Shown in pieces: positions 12,501-25,042 of a stretch of DNA of 64,000 bases; position 1 is the stretch's first letter; each line of letters starts with the position of its first letter. The DNA lies in NCBI RefSeq assembly GCF_001659605.2, contig NC_035161.2, positions 37,839,956-37,903,955 of the forward strand. The letters run 5' to 3'. Source of the DNA: Manihot esculenta (Eukaryota; Streptophyta; Magnoliopsida; Malpighiales; Euphorbiaceae). Both the position numbers and the translations under genes were made by a program. The notes below the pieces were generated by a model that ran no database searches, was not told the DNA's origin, and saw only the letters and a list, made by a program, of their open reading frames with translations.

Positions 12501-13359
12501 TAGAAAAATAAGGTACATAGATATTAATTATAATATAACCTGTGGACTAAATGGTATTTTATTTAACAGAAAACTACTCCTTTATCCTTTGGAAGAATAT
12601 AAAATTTTGCCTATACCCTGAAAATTAAACAGCCACGAAAAGCATCTAAAACCCTCAAGATAAAATTAATAAATATATCAATAAATGTATTTGGCTCTTT
12701 GAACTGTCGTAAGAAAATATGAAGAGTGCTCATGGAAGCTACCGATATAGAATAGGATTCTCATTCATGAATAGTATGCGGAGCCAAATTCTTTTAGGCT
12801 AACCAAATCGGAGAAAAATGGAGCAAACCCAAATACATAACATACGCAAGAATGATAATTGAAATGTTCGACATGATTTTAATAATTTTTGTATGGAAAA
12901 GGAATTATTAAATTATACAAGCCATAAAGAGATCACATAGTACTAAACTCCATCATCTGGCAGAAGTCGTATGCTACCTTAACTATCCATACACTAATAG
13001 TATAGCCGGAATCAGAACACAAGAGTTGATACCAATTCGAGGCTGCAAAATTCACCTTCTCAGTTTATTCCATCCTATAAGTACAAGTGGAAAATTTTCA
13101 AGGCATTCATACTTTCCCAGCTTTTCCATGAAATTGGAGAAAGGGTAAAATTCTAAAAAGAATCGAGTCTTCGAAATAATAGTGCCTTTGCAATTAATAG
13201 TTATAACAAACTAGTGCTATACTATCTAATGATATGTCTGCTATTCAATTCCATAGTGCAAGCCAATCTCAAAATCCCGACAGCTATGCACAACCAGAGT
13301 GCACCAAACCACTAACTAGCTAATAGAAGCTAGTGTTTTGATGCCTGTCCATTGATCTA
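9561..13359. other. intergenic, A+T-rich
   Basis: Mostly very A+T-rich sequence, with somewhat more complex DNA at about 9,850-11,530. Short open frames at 10,289-10,555 (-) and 11,063-11,248 (+) match nothing I recognise and have no splice support. 11,570-12,560 is low-complexity A+T. Confidence 0.5.
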
Positions 13360-14533
13360 TCACCTATTCGTTTCCCTGCCTACAGTCCTCGTATCTGTTT
13401 TCGCTGTTGCCTTGTCAATTGCAATTTGTGCTTCGCGGCACTCATGGGTGCAAAATGCAGAGTCACTGCAATTCAACAAGTGTCAGTTCAACTCTGTTGT
13501 GATGGGTAATCTGTTTACCCAGATCAAACTGGGTTCAGCTAATACTATTCTTTTCCTCACAACCAAAGGAGAAAATAACGAGTTCAAAATTATTTTAACT
13601 TGAGCATTATCACTGGAAATGCCAACAATATCATTTAGTCATGTATGCAACCGACAATAATTTACCGCAGTTGCTGTGCTTGGCAGATCTTGAAAGTGGG
13701 CGCAATAAACATTTGAAATTCATAAGCTTTATACGAGAAGATATAACATATGAAGATGCTATGCCTCATGCGGAAAAAAGATGGTAACATCTAGGGTTAA
13801 AAGTTACAGTCAATCCTCAGTGAAATATTAAGACAAGAAATATTAACATCAGATACAAAAAGGCAGAACTCCCACTGACTGAGGTAAAGAACATGTGTAA
13901 ATAAGCAGTGATCAATTTTGAAAGTCAGATGGTTTACTATCAAGAAGATAAGGATTTCTTTGTTCTTTTTGAAAGCAGCAAAGAAATGTTATGCTGTTTG
14001 ACTGCTAAAAACTGAAAAGTAAAAGACTTCATAAACAATTTTTTTATCCCTCCTTTTGGTTGAAGAAAAAGTCTCAAAATAGTTTGTCTGTGGATGTACT
14101 AAAAATCAGTGACATTAATCTTCATTCCTCAAACAGGTAACTATGTGTATAATTACGATTCTTAAACAAGCCCAATATAACTGTGGTTTATATGCATTTT
14201 TACATCTATGTTGCTGTAATAATTCTTTCTAATTTCTTCATTTTTTTCTCCCAATTTTATGGATTTTTATTTTCTACAAATTAATATTTCTTATGATCTT
14301 CCTTACACTGATATGAACAGAAATCTTTAACCCAAAAAAAGAAAGTTGCCTCCCCCGTTAAAAGTTAAAAGCGTGCATATTTTTTTCGTTTTCCAATTTT
14401 GACAGTGGTGATCACAGAATAGACAAAATATAGGATCTAAATTACAAATAAAGACAAAGCAACAGTGAAAGAATATTTCTTCCTACACAAGAATGCCTCG
14501 TCAAGTGCTGTTCCTCCAACAAAGCCAAGTTAG

Positions 14534-14597
<64 letters not shown>

Positions 14598-15395
14598 GTA
14601 TATAAGTATATTGCATTTTTTACTTTCACAAACGACATTAAACCTTTTATTTTTCTAAGATCAACTGAAATCCACAATTAAATAAAAGGAAAGAAAAGGC
14701 TGACAGATATTACGAAATAAAACGGAGACAGTCGTCAAATACTTAAGCAATTACAGTCAATACTATCTAATCAATCACTAAAGAAGTAAACAAACAAAAG
14801 TTTTTATTTTTGGTTTAGGGGGAGGGGGAGGGGGATTAGAGGAAGCCAGCTTAATAAAAAAGAGTATTTGGTAAAATCAATTATATAAATTTCTAACACA
14901 CATTAATCTTCACATAATTGTGCATGCTTTATTTTTCTAACAACAGAACGGAGGGGGAAAAAAAGCTGAAAAAATAATAGAAGGAGAAAGAAATTAGACA
15001 GAAATGAAATCTTACCCGTACATGTAGATGTTTTTGCTCTGGTCCAACCTTTTCTTGCAGTGGTAGCATCTTTTGAGAAAGCAATCGCGATTTCTACTCT
15101 CCATTTCATACATCAGCGGCGGAGCCGAGACTCTCAGGATATTCGAGCGAGACTGATCAGGAATATTAACCGGCGTTGCAGGGTCCCAACGAAGCTCCAG
15201 CGAGTGCTGCTGGTTCAACAAGGTAATGTCTCCTAAGCTTTGCGACTGGCCAACGCGAGAACGCTTTTTTGACACAACCGGCGGGGAAGATTTAGGGTTT
15301 GGTGGTTTTGAGAGAGGCAGAGATGATCTCAGAATTGGGAGTGAACCATGTCTCTGCTTGCCCGTGACTGGAGTTTGATGTGTGCCAGGATTCAT
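13360..15395 (-). CDS. FLZ-type (DUF581) zinc-finger protein, 2 exons
   Basis: FLZ proteins are plant-specific adaptors that bind SnRK1 kinase subunits in sugar, energy and ABA signalling. Exon 1 is 15395-15016 and exon 2 is 13465-13360. The donor GTAAG follows the NIYMYG segment and the acceptor is TTGCAG. Joined in frame they give about 161 residues. The zinc finger spans the junction: FLKRCYHCKKRL in exon 1 supplies the first CxxC and AFCTHECR in exon 2 the second Cys pair. This is the standard FLZ layout with the intron in the usual place. The N-terminal part is Ser/Pro-rich and basic. An in-frame ATG lies further upstream at 15509, and a TATATAAG-like motif at about 15402-15411 sits only ~10 nt above the chosen ATG, so the start is uncertain. 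The closest Arabidopsis relative, from memory, is At3g22550. Confidence 0.87.
13466..15015 (-). other. intron of the FLZ gene
   Basis: A 1.55 kb intron bounded by GT at 15015-15014 and AG at 13467-13466 on the minus strand. It contains the CT/TA microsatellite at 14,534-14,598 and three consecutive five-G runs at 14,818-14,834 on the plus strand. No nested gene was recognised. Confidence 0.75.
14534..14598 (+). repeat. compound (CT)n(TA)n microsatellite
   Basis: About 10 CT units followed by about 22 TA units with one interruption. It lies inside the FLZ intron. Confidence 0.95.
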
Positions 15396-16831
15396 GGTCA
15401 CCTTATATATGCTACTGTGGGTCCCTGACTTTTCAACGAATTCATGTAGACGCTTTCCTTTTTGAATTTCTGGGGTTAAATTATGATAAATTTTTATTTG
15501 TGTATTCATTAATAATATTTATATTGTAATTTAAAAATAATTATAGATAATCAATTTTTTTTATGAAAAAAGAACTCGATCAATTCACAAGAAATTAAAT
15601 ATTATTCAGAATTAATATATAATAATATCAAATTAATTAAATATGAACATGTTAATTTGATTAAATTGATTTCCTTCTCAGCTTGGATACCTACTAATAT
15701 TTTGTATATTTAATAAATTTTTACCATGCCTTTGGCTGTATTCATGCACTCAATTAATGTGAATCTGTCATTTAAAAATAACAATTAAAATTATCCATTT
15801 TTAAATTAAACAGTTTGCGATTTTAGACCAGTGATTCATTGTAATTAAGAATATCAGTTATACCAGATTTACTTAATTATATGTTGACAAAATATTATTT
15901 ATTTTAAAAAAAATTAAGATCAAAGCAAAAATCCTATCAAAACAATGAAAGGCCAAAAATGTTGTTTTTGTCCAAGTGATCGAAGAGCTTCTATAGCATT
16001 GACATGAGATTAGGCAAGCTTCTTATCCATTAATTAATTGAATTACTTTGAAATTAAGGAACGGAAGTTCAGGTATTAAATACTTGCCAAGTGTTGTTCT
16101 TTCTCGTTTTCCTTTCCATTTGTTACCTAATTTTGGAATCAAAATTGTGGGAAAGATGGTCCAAGGGAATATGCTTGGCCAAGCCCAAGCAGCAACTGGT
16201 TAAATTGTTCCCGCTGGTTCTCATGAGGAAGTGAAACGGTGCGCTGAGGGATTTAAACAAAACGGATACCACAACACATTCACCGTATGTACAGTATTAA
16301 AGCAGTAAAACGGTGTGCAGCATTAACAAGTGAAACGGTGCGCATTATACGCCCATGGTAAGTAGATTGAAGAAAGATCAGAAAAAGGCGGGAACTGGAA
16401 GGACAGTTCTCTCTGTTCTTAGCTTAGCTGGATTAGCAGGAGAAGGTATTGCCATGTTAATAAATTGATCAAACCTTCCACCCTGATAGTGAGCTGAAAT
16501 GGCTTCTACTCTGGAGATTGATTTTTCATGTGTGCTTAATTAGCTAGGGATTGTAGTTGAATGGTGTAGTTCATGAATCAAATTATGGGCCTAATTGGTC
16601 AGTTCCCACATTTTCTACGCTTTAGAAGTTTTTATTAGAAATTAGAACAATCATAACAGCCAATCAAGTGATTTTTCTTTGTGAAAAAGTGTATAATTAA
16701 TTGACATTGAATATTTTCCCCCTTCATCTCTGGCCTTTTTTTCTTGGATGACATGACAATAAGCTGATTTTAACCAGATTTAACTTGAACCCAGAACTAA
16801 GAAATGCCATGTCAAAAACGTAGCAAAATAT
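15396..16831. promoter_or_regulatory. upstream region of the FLZ gene with three repeated AAACGGTG(C/T)GC elements
   Basis: Lies between the minus-strand FLZ gene and the 3' end of the next minus-strand gene, so it should hold the FLZ promoter. GTGAAACGGTGCGC occurs twice (16,231-16,244 and 16,330-16,343), with a variant AAAACGGTGTGC near 16,307-16,318. All are in the same orientation within 115 bp. 15,500-15,960 is low-complexity A+T. The regulatory role is inferred. Confidence 0.4.
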
Positions 16832-17845
16832 TTAATAGCATTTCAAAACCATGATTGATATAAATAGAAGCAGAGAAATTGGCGGAGCAATGTGAGAAGG
16901 CATTGATGCTGAGGGGTATAGCACAGGTCGAATCCCTGTAGTTGTTGGGGGAGCCATTATTTGCACTGGTGGGGATGGTGGTGTCAACGGAAGGGTGGTT
17001 TCAGATGCTGGTGCTGGAGCTAGTGCCACTGCTTTGGAAGCTGTGCCAAGTAGAATATTAGTAAATAAATGGTAAAACAGTTTACGGCAATCCTTATTCA
17101 ACATGGGAATGGGATTTATATCTACTGGAATTAGTAGCAGATTACCTCGTGGACTTAGAGCAGCAGCAGCTGGAGGTGGAAGAGTTGGCCCTAGCAAGAC
17201 GGGACCTGCCAATAAAAGATTCTTGTCATCTTCTGAACATAACGCTTAATTAACCAAGATTGTTATTCCATGGATGAGCGAGCATGTGAATCATGGAGCT
17301 TTGGCTAATGAAACGTTGATATTAAACATTAATTTTTCATAAGAATTGAGAAGGATGCAAGAATCTTTAACCGTTGTGATACCTGGGGCTGGTAAAGGAG
17401 TGCCAGAAGCTGCAATGCAAGGCAGAATGCAATCATCAATAGAATTTAACAGATAGAAGAAGAAAAATGTTTAGAATACAAAATGTGTAAACCAAGTCAA
17501 TTACGACAAAATAGCACCTTTGCACTGTAATGGCACACCACTCATGTTGCATGCTCGGGGGAGAGAGATTGCTAGTGTACGGATAATTGGGACTTGAACA
17601 GGGACACTAGCCGTTATTATTAGACAAGCACAATCCATGTTTGTGCTCGTCAGAGACGCCAATGCATTGCAGCAGCTTGCAGTTGGTGATTTGCCATTGC
17701 TGCTACTTCCAGTGATGTAATTTATGCAGGGGGTGAAGCTGGTGATCATTGAGCTGGTGCATGGTGTGCTGATTTGCCCTTTCACTGAAATGACTAGAAG
17801 AACCGATATTATTGCAATCAATTGGGGAATCTTGAACCCTTCCAT
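16832..17845 (-). CDS. GPI-anchored non-specific lipid-transfer protein (LTPG/xylogen-like), 4 exons
   Basis: Secreted lipid-binding protein expected on the outer plasma membrane, with a likely role in cuticle or wall lipid delivery. Exons on the minus strand are 17845-17518, 17409-17383, 17205-17146 and 17040-16832, all joined in phase 1, giving 207 residues. A signal peptide covers about residues 1-23. The eight-cysteine fold follows, with a CC pair (ASCCNAL), a CxC (DCACLI) and the closing Cys residues near NMSGVPLQC. A Pro/Ala/Thr-rich linker, probably glycosylated, comes next. The C-terminus is hydrophobic (ISLLLFISIMV) and fits a GPI-attachment signal. Exon 2 is a 27-nt microexon. It sits head to head with a second LTPG gene, which suggests an old inverted tandem duplication. 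Arabidopsis At3g22600/At3g22620 are the nearest relatives I recall. Confidence 0.88.
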
Positions 17846-18584
17846 GAATCTCTACCAAGGAAAGCTAGCTGAGAAAGCTCTGTGAATAGGAGAAATGAGT
17901 TTGGAACTGAATTAGGTTTGATAGGGGTAAGAAAAGCATTTATAGCTTGACAGGGTTTAAAAAAATATAATTGGAGGGAAAGAAGAGGTAGATTTGAAAT
18001 GGATTCCGGAGTTACAACTGCTATAACTAATAATCTCCATGCATGAAGGAACCTTTGAGTACTCTTCAGTCTTGACCAAAGGAACAGCAGTCAGGCTTAG
18101 GTGTGTGTTAGGCATGCCAATCATTAACCTTGAATTTGTTAACATTGAAGATAAATTATCAAATTGCTTTTGTTTTAAGCTTTAAGTAATCTCCATATTA
18201 ATTAATTTGGAAAATAAACAAAAGTCATACATGAAAAGGAAAAATAAGGACATCCTATAAGTGGCCAATCTAATGAAGTAATGATCAAGCAGATTGTTGA
18301 GGAAAAGTAAGCTTTGTCATGATAAATTAAAAATTTTAAATCTAAAGGCGTTATAGTTATTAAACTACCCTCTGGTTTAGTTAAAGTAGGTTATCTAAAT
18401 ATACCAATATGCTTTTGTCTCCATGCCAAAAGATTTTCTATATAAGCCCAAGTCCGTTCTCTTCCGTTTCACTCAAGCTCCAACCCTCTATTTCCAACCA
18501 AACATATTTGACCACCTCATTCTTAGTTCTTGCACACAAGTCTTCTTGACCATTCCCGGCAGCCGAAACTTCCAGAGACATTCA
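17846..18584. promoter_or_regulatory. shared promoter region of the two divergent LTPG genes
   Basis: Start codons of the two lipid-transfer protein genes lie about 740 bp apart and point away from each other. A clear TATA box, CTATATAAG at 18,438-18,446, fits the plus-strand gene with transcription starting roughly 30 bp later and a leader of about 110 nt. For the minus-strand gene, the sequence GCTATAAATG at about 17,937-17,946 (read on the minus strand) is a reasonable TATA candidate. Confidence 0.55.
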
Positions 18585-19409
18585 ATGGTTTCAAGTGGGG
18601 TTCGCATGGGCCTAGTCCTAGTCCTGGTCATTGTGGGCATGCTTTATAGTGGAGCCATGGCCCAATCAGGCTGCAGCAATGCAATTACAAGCCTTGCCTC
18701 ATGCCTCAACTATGTTACAGGAAATTCAACGACCCCGTCATCTACTTGCTGCTCTCAGCTAGCCAATGTCGTGCAATCATCACCACAATGCCTTTGCTCG
18801 CTGCTCAATAACAGTGGCTCTTCTCTGGGTATCACCATAAACCGAACTCTGGCTTTGTCTCTCCCTGGCGCTTGTAAAGTGCAAACTCCACCAATCAGCC
18901 AGTGCGAAGGTAACTAATTCCCCTGACTTTAGCTTTTGTTATGCTTGTTTATCTCAAGAGGGCATGTATATATGTACTCACTATTTGACTTTGGCAAAAC
19001 AGCTGCCACTGCGCCCACGTCTTCAGCAGCTCCACCAACCGCTTCAGCAATTCCACCAGCCACTTCAGCAATTCCACCAGCCACTTCTCCAGCTGATTCA
19101 TCCAACGAAACACCTGAGCCTGCACTTACGCCATCAGCATCTCAGATTCCTTCTTCTTCAGGTGAATATCAGAAAATCTAACAAGCTTAGCTTAATACGT
19201 AATAAGGCACTAAGCAATTGTAATCCTTGCTGCAAAAGTATCACTTGATAAATGGATTTTGAAGCATTTCTTTGATAAATGCAGGAACTGGATCAAAAAC
19301 AGTCCCATCAACAGATGGAACATCCGATGGAAGAATCATCAAAGCACCCCTTCATTTCATCTTCGTTTTCTTCCTTGTGTGGTGTGGTTCTACTGTTTCC
19401 AAATTCTGA
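18585..19409 (+). CDS. GPI-anchored non-specific lipid-transfer protein (LTPG-like), 3 exons
   Basis: Same family as the divergent neighbour. Exons are 18585-18909, 19003-19161 and 19285-19409, all phase-1 junctions, giving 202 residues. A signal peptide of about 30 residues ends near SGAMAQ. The eight-Cys domain has a CC pair (STCCSQL), CLC (QCLCSLL) and closing Cys residues near PGACKVQ and SQCEG. Exon 2 encodes a Pro/Ala/Ser/Thr-rich linker with a repeated AIPPATS unit. Exon 3 ends in a hydrophobic tail (HFIFVFFLVWCGS) that fits a GPI signal. The start was chosen because it gives a proper signal peptide about 110 nt after the expected transcription start. An upstream in-frame ATG at 18,423 lies before the TATA box. 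An AATAAA lies at 19,557-19,562. Confidence 0.9.
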
Positions 19410-21048
19410 ATCTGAAATTGCTGAGCGAACTTGTGGCGTGCTGCAGTGTTGATTATTATTATTTTTTTTAATCCGATTTTGTTCTAGTCTAGAGATGATT
19501 CTTGATTCTACAGACAGGAGTGTGATTGTATTATTTGTTTGGTTTGCTTAACGATAAATAAATAAGAGATCTTTTTGGTACTTCCATGAAAAATCTTTCA
19601 AATCCCTCCTCTTCCTTATTCTTTATAACATAGAAAATTCAAGAAAATTGACAAGAAGATACAGGGGACTCAAAGAAAAGGTTGAATTTGACATGGTCCA
19701 TAAGTTGAAATGAGATTCCAATTTCCAAGGGCACTTAAAACTACAAAAGAAATCACCTTTATCATTGATACAAAGCATTTGCCTTAGCTAACCACGAAGA
19801 AGCAGTCTCCTGTCCCCTTGTGGATCATGTAAATAGTTCTCTGCACATTACAGAATTGTAGTAATCATGTAAAAATCTCTCTATTGAAGAAGTAGAAGCT
19901 TTGTAAGGAAAGATGAACAATGGCAAGATTTAAATAAAATTCCAAAAACAGTTGGCCACCCACCTAATCATACACTGCTTCGTGAACACATCACTTTTCC
20001 TTGTGTGATAAAAATATTAAACTTCCCAGATAGTAAAAATCGTTGTATGGGCTGGCCTGTGTGCTATATAATTCTTTTGCAAGAATCACATTCTTGGGCT
20101 TCATTGTACTCGGATTACAAACAAGTGGATTCTTGATTATTTCTTAACAAATAATAAACAAAGCTTCCTTTCAAGTCTTCTGCTTTTCTATGCGTCTATA
20201 CTCGCCCACTGAAATAACATTAATAGCCTTATGATCATTCTATTAAAATGAATAATCATTGCAACTGAACCATCTAGAAACAAAAATATTATAATCAAAG
20301 TGGTTGACCAATATCATTCAGCATTTACTGGAAAGGAAGATCACATGGCGGTCAAAGAGATATTCACCTTCTAGAGAACCTTTGGTCTTCTCAACTTTGG
20401 TAAAATTACTTTTCAAACCAAAATAAATAAATAAATAAATTTGGTGTTCTCAACTTTCACAATATACAATTACTGCTAAGTTAACATCACCCATAGCTTC
20501 ATACTATCTATATGAAATTCCAGTGATATAATATAATTCCTCTTTAATTAGTCAAAAATTAATATTAAAAAATGTAGGAGTCGCTGCAAATTCATAGTTT
20601 TAGAATTTTTTTTCTTTCCGGATCGGATATATTATACTTCGAATATACGTTTTTAATATTAAATAAATTATTATTTAATCTTAATTAGTCTTTGTTTATA
20701 TATTAATTTTTCAATAACACATTCTTTCACTTCATTAATAATTGAAATGGAATGAAATAAAAATTAAACATTTTAAATTTATAAATTAATCACGTTTGTC
20801 CATTTTAAATACCATCAATCTACATACACAAAAAAAATCTCTAAAACAGAAAGGACTAAAAAATAAAAATTTTTAAAATAGAGATTAAAAATTGAAAGAG
20901 TATAACTTGAAACCTCTTAGATTTATTTAGATACATTTAACACCATATTAAACCTTTAATAGGTAAAATTTAATACACAAATTTTTTTTATTAAATTATA
21001 AACTTTAATTTAATTAAATTTAAAAAAATTTGAGAAACATAGTTGTTA
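19410..21048. other. 3' UTR and intergenic spacer, no gene
   Basis: Follows the plus-strand LTPG gene; the first ~160 bp is its 3' UTR. 19,600-20,500 is moderately complex but has no open frame of note. 20,421-20,441 is an (AAAT)n repeat, and 20,530-21,040 is very A+T-rich. Nothing else was recognised. Confidence 0.5.
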
Positions 21049-21571
21049 CTAGAGGTGTACGTAATTTCGATTCTATTTTTCATTATTTCGATTTTGATAA
21101 TCAATTGTGGATTTTTTTTGTGTAATTATATTTAATATTCTGCAATTATATTCATAAAAGGTCATATTAAATTTATTATTTAAAATTAATTTTAATAAAT
21201 ACGATGTCGTATAAGATATTTTCAACCTATTTTTTATTACAATATAAGCATTAAAATAATAATATAAAGATAAAACATGGTATAATACATATTTTAACTA
21301 TTTATTAATTACATAATAATAATTAAAAAATTCTATTTCAAAAAAAATAAAAAATTATAGGTAATAATAATAATAATAATAATAATATAGATATATTAAA
21401 ATTTTAATTATGTATATATAATTTTATTTAAAATATATAGTATATTTAAAAATTATAAAAATATGCTTAATTTTAATTTAGCTTTAATTTGCTATGGATT
21501 CAGATTTGATTTTTAATTAAGAATCAAAACCAAAACTAAAACCTTCAAGAAAGAACCGTTCACACCCTAAA
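21049..21571. mobile_element. probable degenerate MITE-like element
   Basis: The left edge reads TAGAGGTGTACG and the right edge, reverse complemented, reads TAGGGTGTGAACG. These are imperfect inverted ends flanking an A+T-rich interior with no coding capacity. Near both ends are mirrored tracts (TTTCGATT... and ...AATCAAAACC). Similar ends bound many small non-autonomous elements in plants. No clear target-site duplication was found, and a (TAA)n run at 21,362-21,387 lies inside. Confidence 0.4.
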
Positions 21572-22015
21572 TTGTCATAGTCGACCTGTAACCGGGGGTG
21601 AAGGTAGAACGATACGCAAGAAAAAAAGATTTTTGAAATGTTTTAATTTTTTTAAAAATGATTTAATTTTAAATTTCTGCATTTGAAGCACATGCAGATG
21701 GAGTGAACGTGTGGACCAGGCATGGGATGATAATTAACGAAAATGCCATTGCGGTGAAGGAAAAAAAAAAAAGGTTACGAGTGGGAATATCCCCATTGCA
21801 ATTGCTGCCTTATTCTGTTTTAGGGTAAGCAGAGAGATAGATTACAATACTTCTCTTTAAAGCTCAAAATTCATAAAACCAAAACAAATATATATATTTT
21901 TTCCTCTTTAAAAACTAGGCCTTTTCCCCATCACTTCTCTAAATACTCTGTCACAGGCAATCTTACGCTACTCCCTGCCTCTCGACACAATCCCCCTAAT
22001 CCTATTGGCCTTGCG
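21572..22015 (+). promoter_or_regulatory. promoter and non-coding first exon of the F-box/kelch gene
   Basis: Sequence complexity rises after 21,580, with a T/C-rich leader at about 21,900-22,015. It ends in a strong splice donor (TTGCG then GTAAGC at 22,016). A TATA-like ATATATATATTTTTT run lies near 21,888-21,902. The exon is assigned by its position upstream of the F-box gene and the matching acceptor at 24,958; no transcript evidence is available. Confidence 0.4.
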
Positions 22016-24958
22016 GTAAGCTCTTTCTTCCTGTTTAAGGCAAAGGCCATAGACTTCTGTCTCAAATTTTGATGGCCAATTGCTTTTTATTTTAATTAGA
22101 TTTGAATTTTTTGAATACCCATTATTTCTTGTGCTGAATTCTAAGTGGGTTTTGCATTGGCAGTTTAAAAACTGCTGTTTGGTTGTTTTTGTTGTTGTGG
22201 ACCTTATGGTGTTTGTTCCTGCGGTGAGTTTGGTTGTTCTGATTTGAATTTGGTGGCTTTTTATTTTGATTTGTTAGTGAATTGAAAGGAATTTGCTTAT
22301 CCTCTGAATATATAAAAATGCGTCTGGATTTTACTGGACATATAGGAGTTATGATTACGATTTGCATGTGTTAAACGCTGAAACCTTTTTTAGCTATGGA
22401 GGTTTTGGGCTTTCTCCGGTCAAAATTATGCCCTTATGTTATAACTTAAGACATAATTCGCTGTTAGATGTACGTCTATGAATATGAGATTTTTGGTGTT
22501 GCTTGCTGGATTTTCCCTTTTGTGAAATTGTTATCTCATATACTCAAGGTATTATTCGTGTCAGAATTGTATGTGGAATTTTTATGATCAATGTGCTGGT
22601 GTGTATTTGTGAATCAATCTGCTTAAGAGTACATGGCCAACGGCGCCTCTAATATCTTATTTTGAGGTATACATACAATCACTATGCAAAATTAAGAGGT
22701 CTCGCATAATTCACAACATACAATCTCTGATGCTCTCTGCAATTACTTGATTTGTTCTTGGTTAGAAGGATCGGTTAACAGCCGCTACTATGTTGATTTG
22801 AAACTTCAATCGGTCATTGATGGATGAAATTGTAGTTTGGGGCTGTCACTAGAAATTTATGTTACATGGGATTTATGAAATTTGTGAAGTGGAATTAAAG
22901 GCTTAGACACTACTTGAAAATTTGAAGGCTAATTTTGCTTGGATTGAAGCCTTTCTTGTGTAGTTTTATTTAGATTTAGAGGCTTGACTATAAATGTTTA
23001 TCTCAATTTAATTATGTGGATTAACGTTGGATTTAAATCTTGAATGATGTTTCATACTTCTTGTTTAGGAATAGTTTTGCTTCTATTTTCTTTCATTCGT
23101 ATGGTCCAGCTCATCTTCTCCCCCAGTCCCATCATCACAAAGGATGCTTGCTTTTTCTTCTGTCTTGTACTGATTCCCTAAATATTCTGGATATGGCACT
23201 TATTGCAGTTTGCAGTAGGAGAACTTTTTGGTTGTTGAGAAGGTAGGAAAACTAAGGATTCTATTTTAAAATTCTGGAGTTTTTGGTAAGAATGGATCAT
23301 GGGTTAATATTGAAGCAATTTCAATATCATTATTGTAACACTGTCTGTTCTATTTATGCAATTATTATTTGAACATTTTTCTCTTGGCTGGATTTTATAT
23401 ACATTTCAAGTCCATTTGGTGAAAAATCACATGAGTTAATAGATTTATGTGGCCTAATAGCATAATCATATAGGCATTTGTGATAAGTCTAAATGAGACT
23501 AATGGTAACAAATGGACATTGATTAAGATTGAGTTAAATTTATGGTTCTTGGGATTGGTGACCCATTTTATGCTTTACACGCTTCTGTTTTAAATTTCAG
23601 TTATTAAAAGCAAGCATACAGGTGTGTGTTTGTTAAGGGATAAAAAAGAGTATTATATATGACATTGGTGAAGTGTAAGAAGTTATTTCATTTCTTGAAG
23701 AGGATCCAGTATCTCCATAAACTGTCACAGTTGATCGGAATATGATATTCTAGGTGCTGCTTTGCATGCAAAACTATCTGATGTTTAAATGCAAACACTA
23801 TTATCATGAATGTCGCAAATTTTACCTTTTTACCATCTAACTATTAATGGAAGTATAATGTTTTGGACAAAGAATACAAATTGATTTTGCTCAAAATTTC
23901 AACTTCTTAAACAAGGAAGTTTTTTTTTGTCATCCTTGCACAGAGGCCATGGAAGTTACTTACAAGAAAGAAAGAAGTGGCCTTTCTGTAGTTATCTCTT
24001 CATATTTTAAGTTTCTATAATTCACATCTTCTCAAATTCTAATATATATAGTTGTTTGACTTATGATGTTCTGCACCGTCATTCAAGTTTCTGTTAGTGA
24101 CAATACATCAAAGAGTTGATTTATTGGTGCTTGAGACTTTAGAGTTGATTTATTGGCGCTTGAGACTTTGCCCTTTAAATTTACCACAATAAGAAGTTAT
24201 TTGCTTTTTATTGTTAAACGTCAATGTTCCATGATGAATTTTGAGTTCATAAACCCCCCTAAAATGTTTACATTTGTTTACATCTTATAGAAATTGATGA
24301 ACCTTTTACTGTTGCTTCATGCAATGAGAAGATCAAAATTCATGATGTACAGGAATTTAGATTGTAGAATTCTGAATGTTGTGAGGCAAAAACTATTCCT
24401 ATGCTGCCTTAACAAAATGGTTAACTAAGATGAATCAGGACTGGGAATAAACTTAAAAGGAAACTTAAATGCCACATGCCATAGCTGGAGAACTGAGGAG
24501 AAGAGACTAACATATTTAATTTTGGCAGTCTCTGCTTTCAGGAATGAGATGATTCAAAAACATTGATAGGCATTTCGATTATTTATTGCCATTTTTAAAT
24601 GTCCTTGTCTGGTTCTACCACTCTCAGTTGTCTCAAATATATTGTACTCCTGGTTTTATTTAATCTATTTACCTAGAGCTTTGAAATATAACAGAGAAGT
24701 TTTGATCACAGACGGAGCAAATGAGATGTGTGCTTATAGTCCTTTGCTGACAAAATCAACGTAGACAATTGTCAGGGATAGAATGATATTTTAACGATTA
24801 TTTTGTTTTTAAAGTATTTTCAATGCCATCTAAGCGCAAATGTAATAGTTGTGTCCTTATCAGTATTCAGATTAGTCTTTATACATACTTTTCTTTTTCA
24901 ATTCCCATACTATTTCTTGGTTTCAACACAACGATGGCTTTTCATCCTGTTGTATCAG
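22016..24958 (+). other. 5' UTR intron of the F-box/kelch gene
   Basis: A 2.9 kb U-rich stretch with no conserved coding. The donor GTAAGC is at 22,016, and a good acceptor (TGTTGTATCAG) ends at 24,958, about 84 nt before the start codon. Long leader introns are common in plant housekeeping and regulatory genes. The boundaries are inferred from splice signals. A 29-bp tandem repeat lies inside at 24,112-24,169. Confidence 0.45.
24112..24169 (+). repeat. 29-bp direct tandem repeat, two copies
   Basis: Two adjacent 29-bp copies beginning AGAGTTGATTTATTGG differ at a single base (T versus C). They lie in the inferred leader intron of the F-box gene. Confidence 0.9.
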
Positions 24959-25042
24959 ATAGTCTATGCCAATACTTCCATCGCCATTGCAACAAGTTCA
25001 TCATTGGAGAAACATTTGAGACTAGGTGAAACAGTGATTAGT

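Noticed and set aside
15396..15509. Upstream in-frame start for the FLZ gene
   Set aside because: The extension shows no family resemblance and covers a TATA-like motif. The shorter start was preferred, though not proven.
18423..18584. Longer start for the plus-strand lipid-transfer protein
   Set aside because: It lies upstream of the TATA box and would bury the signal peptide inside the protein.
24803..25042. N-terminal extension of the F-box/kelch frame
   Set aside because: The extra 80 residues are hydrophobic and unlike the family. Conserved homology starts at MSELIEGLPD, and a strong splice acceptor at 24,958 places most of the extension in an intron.
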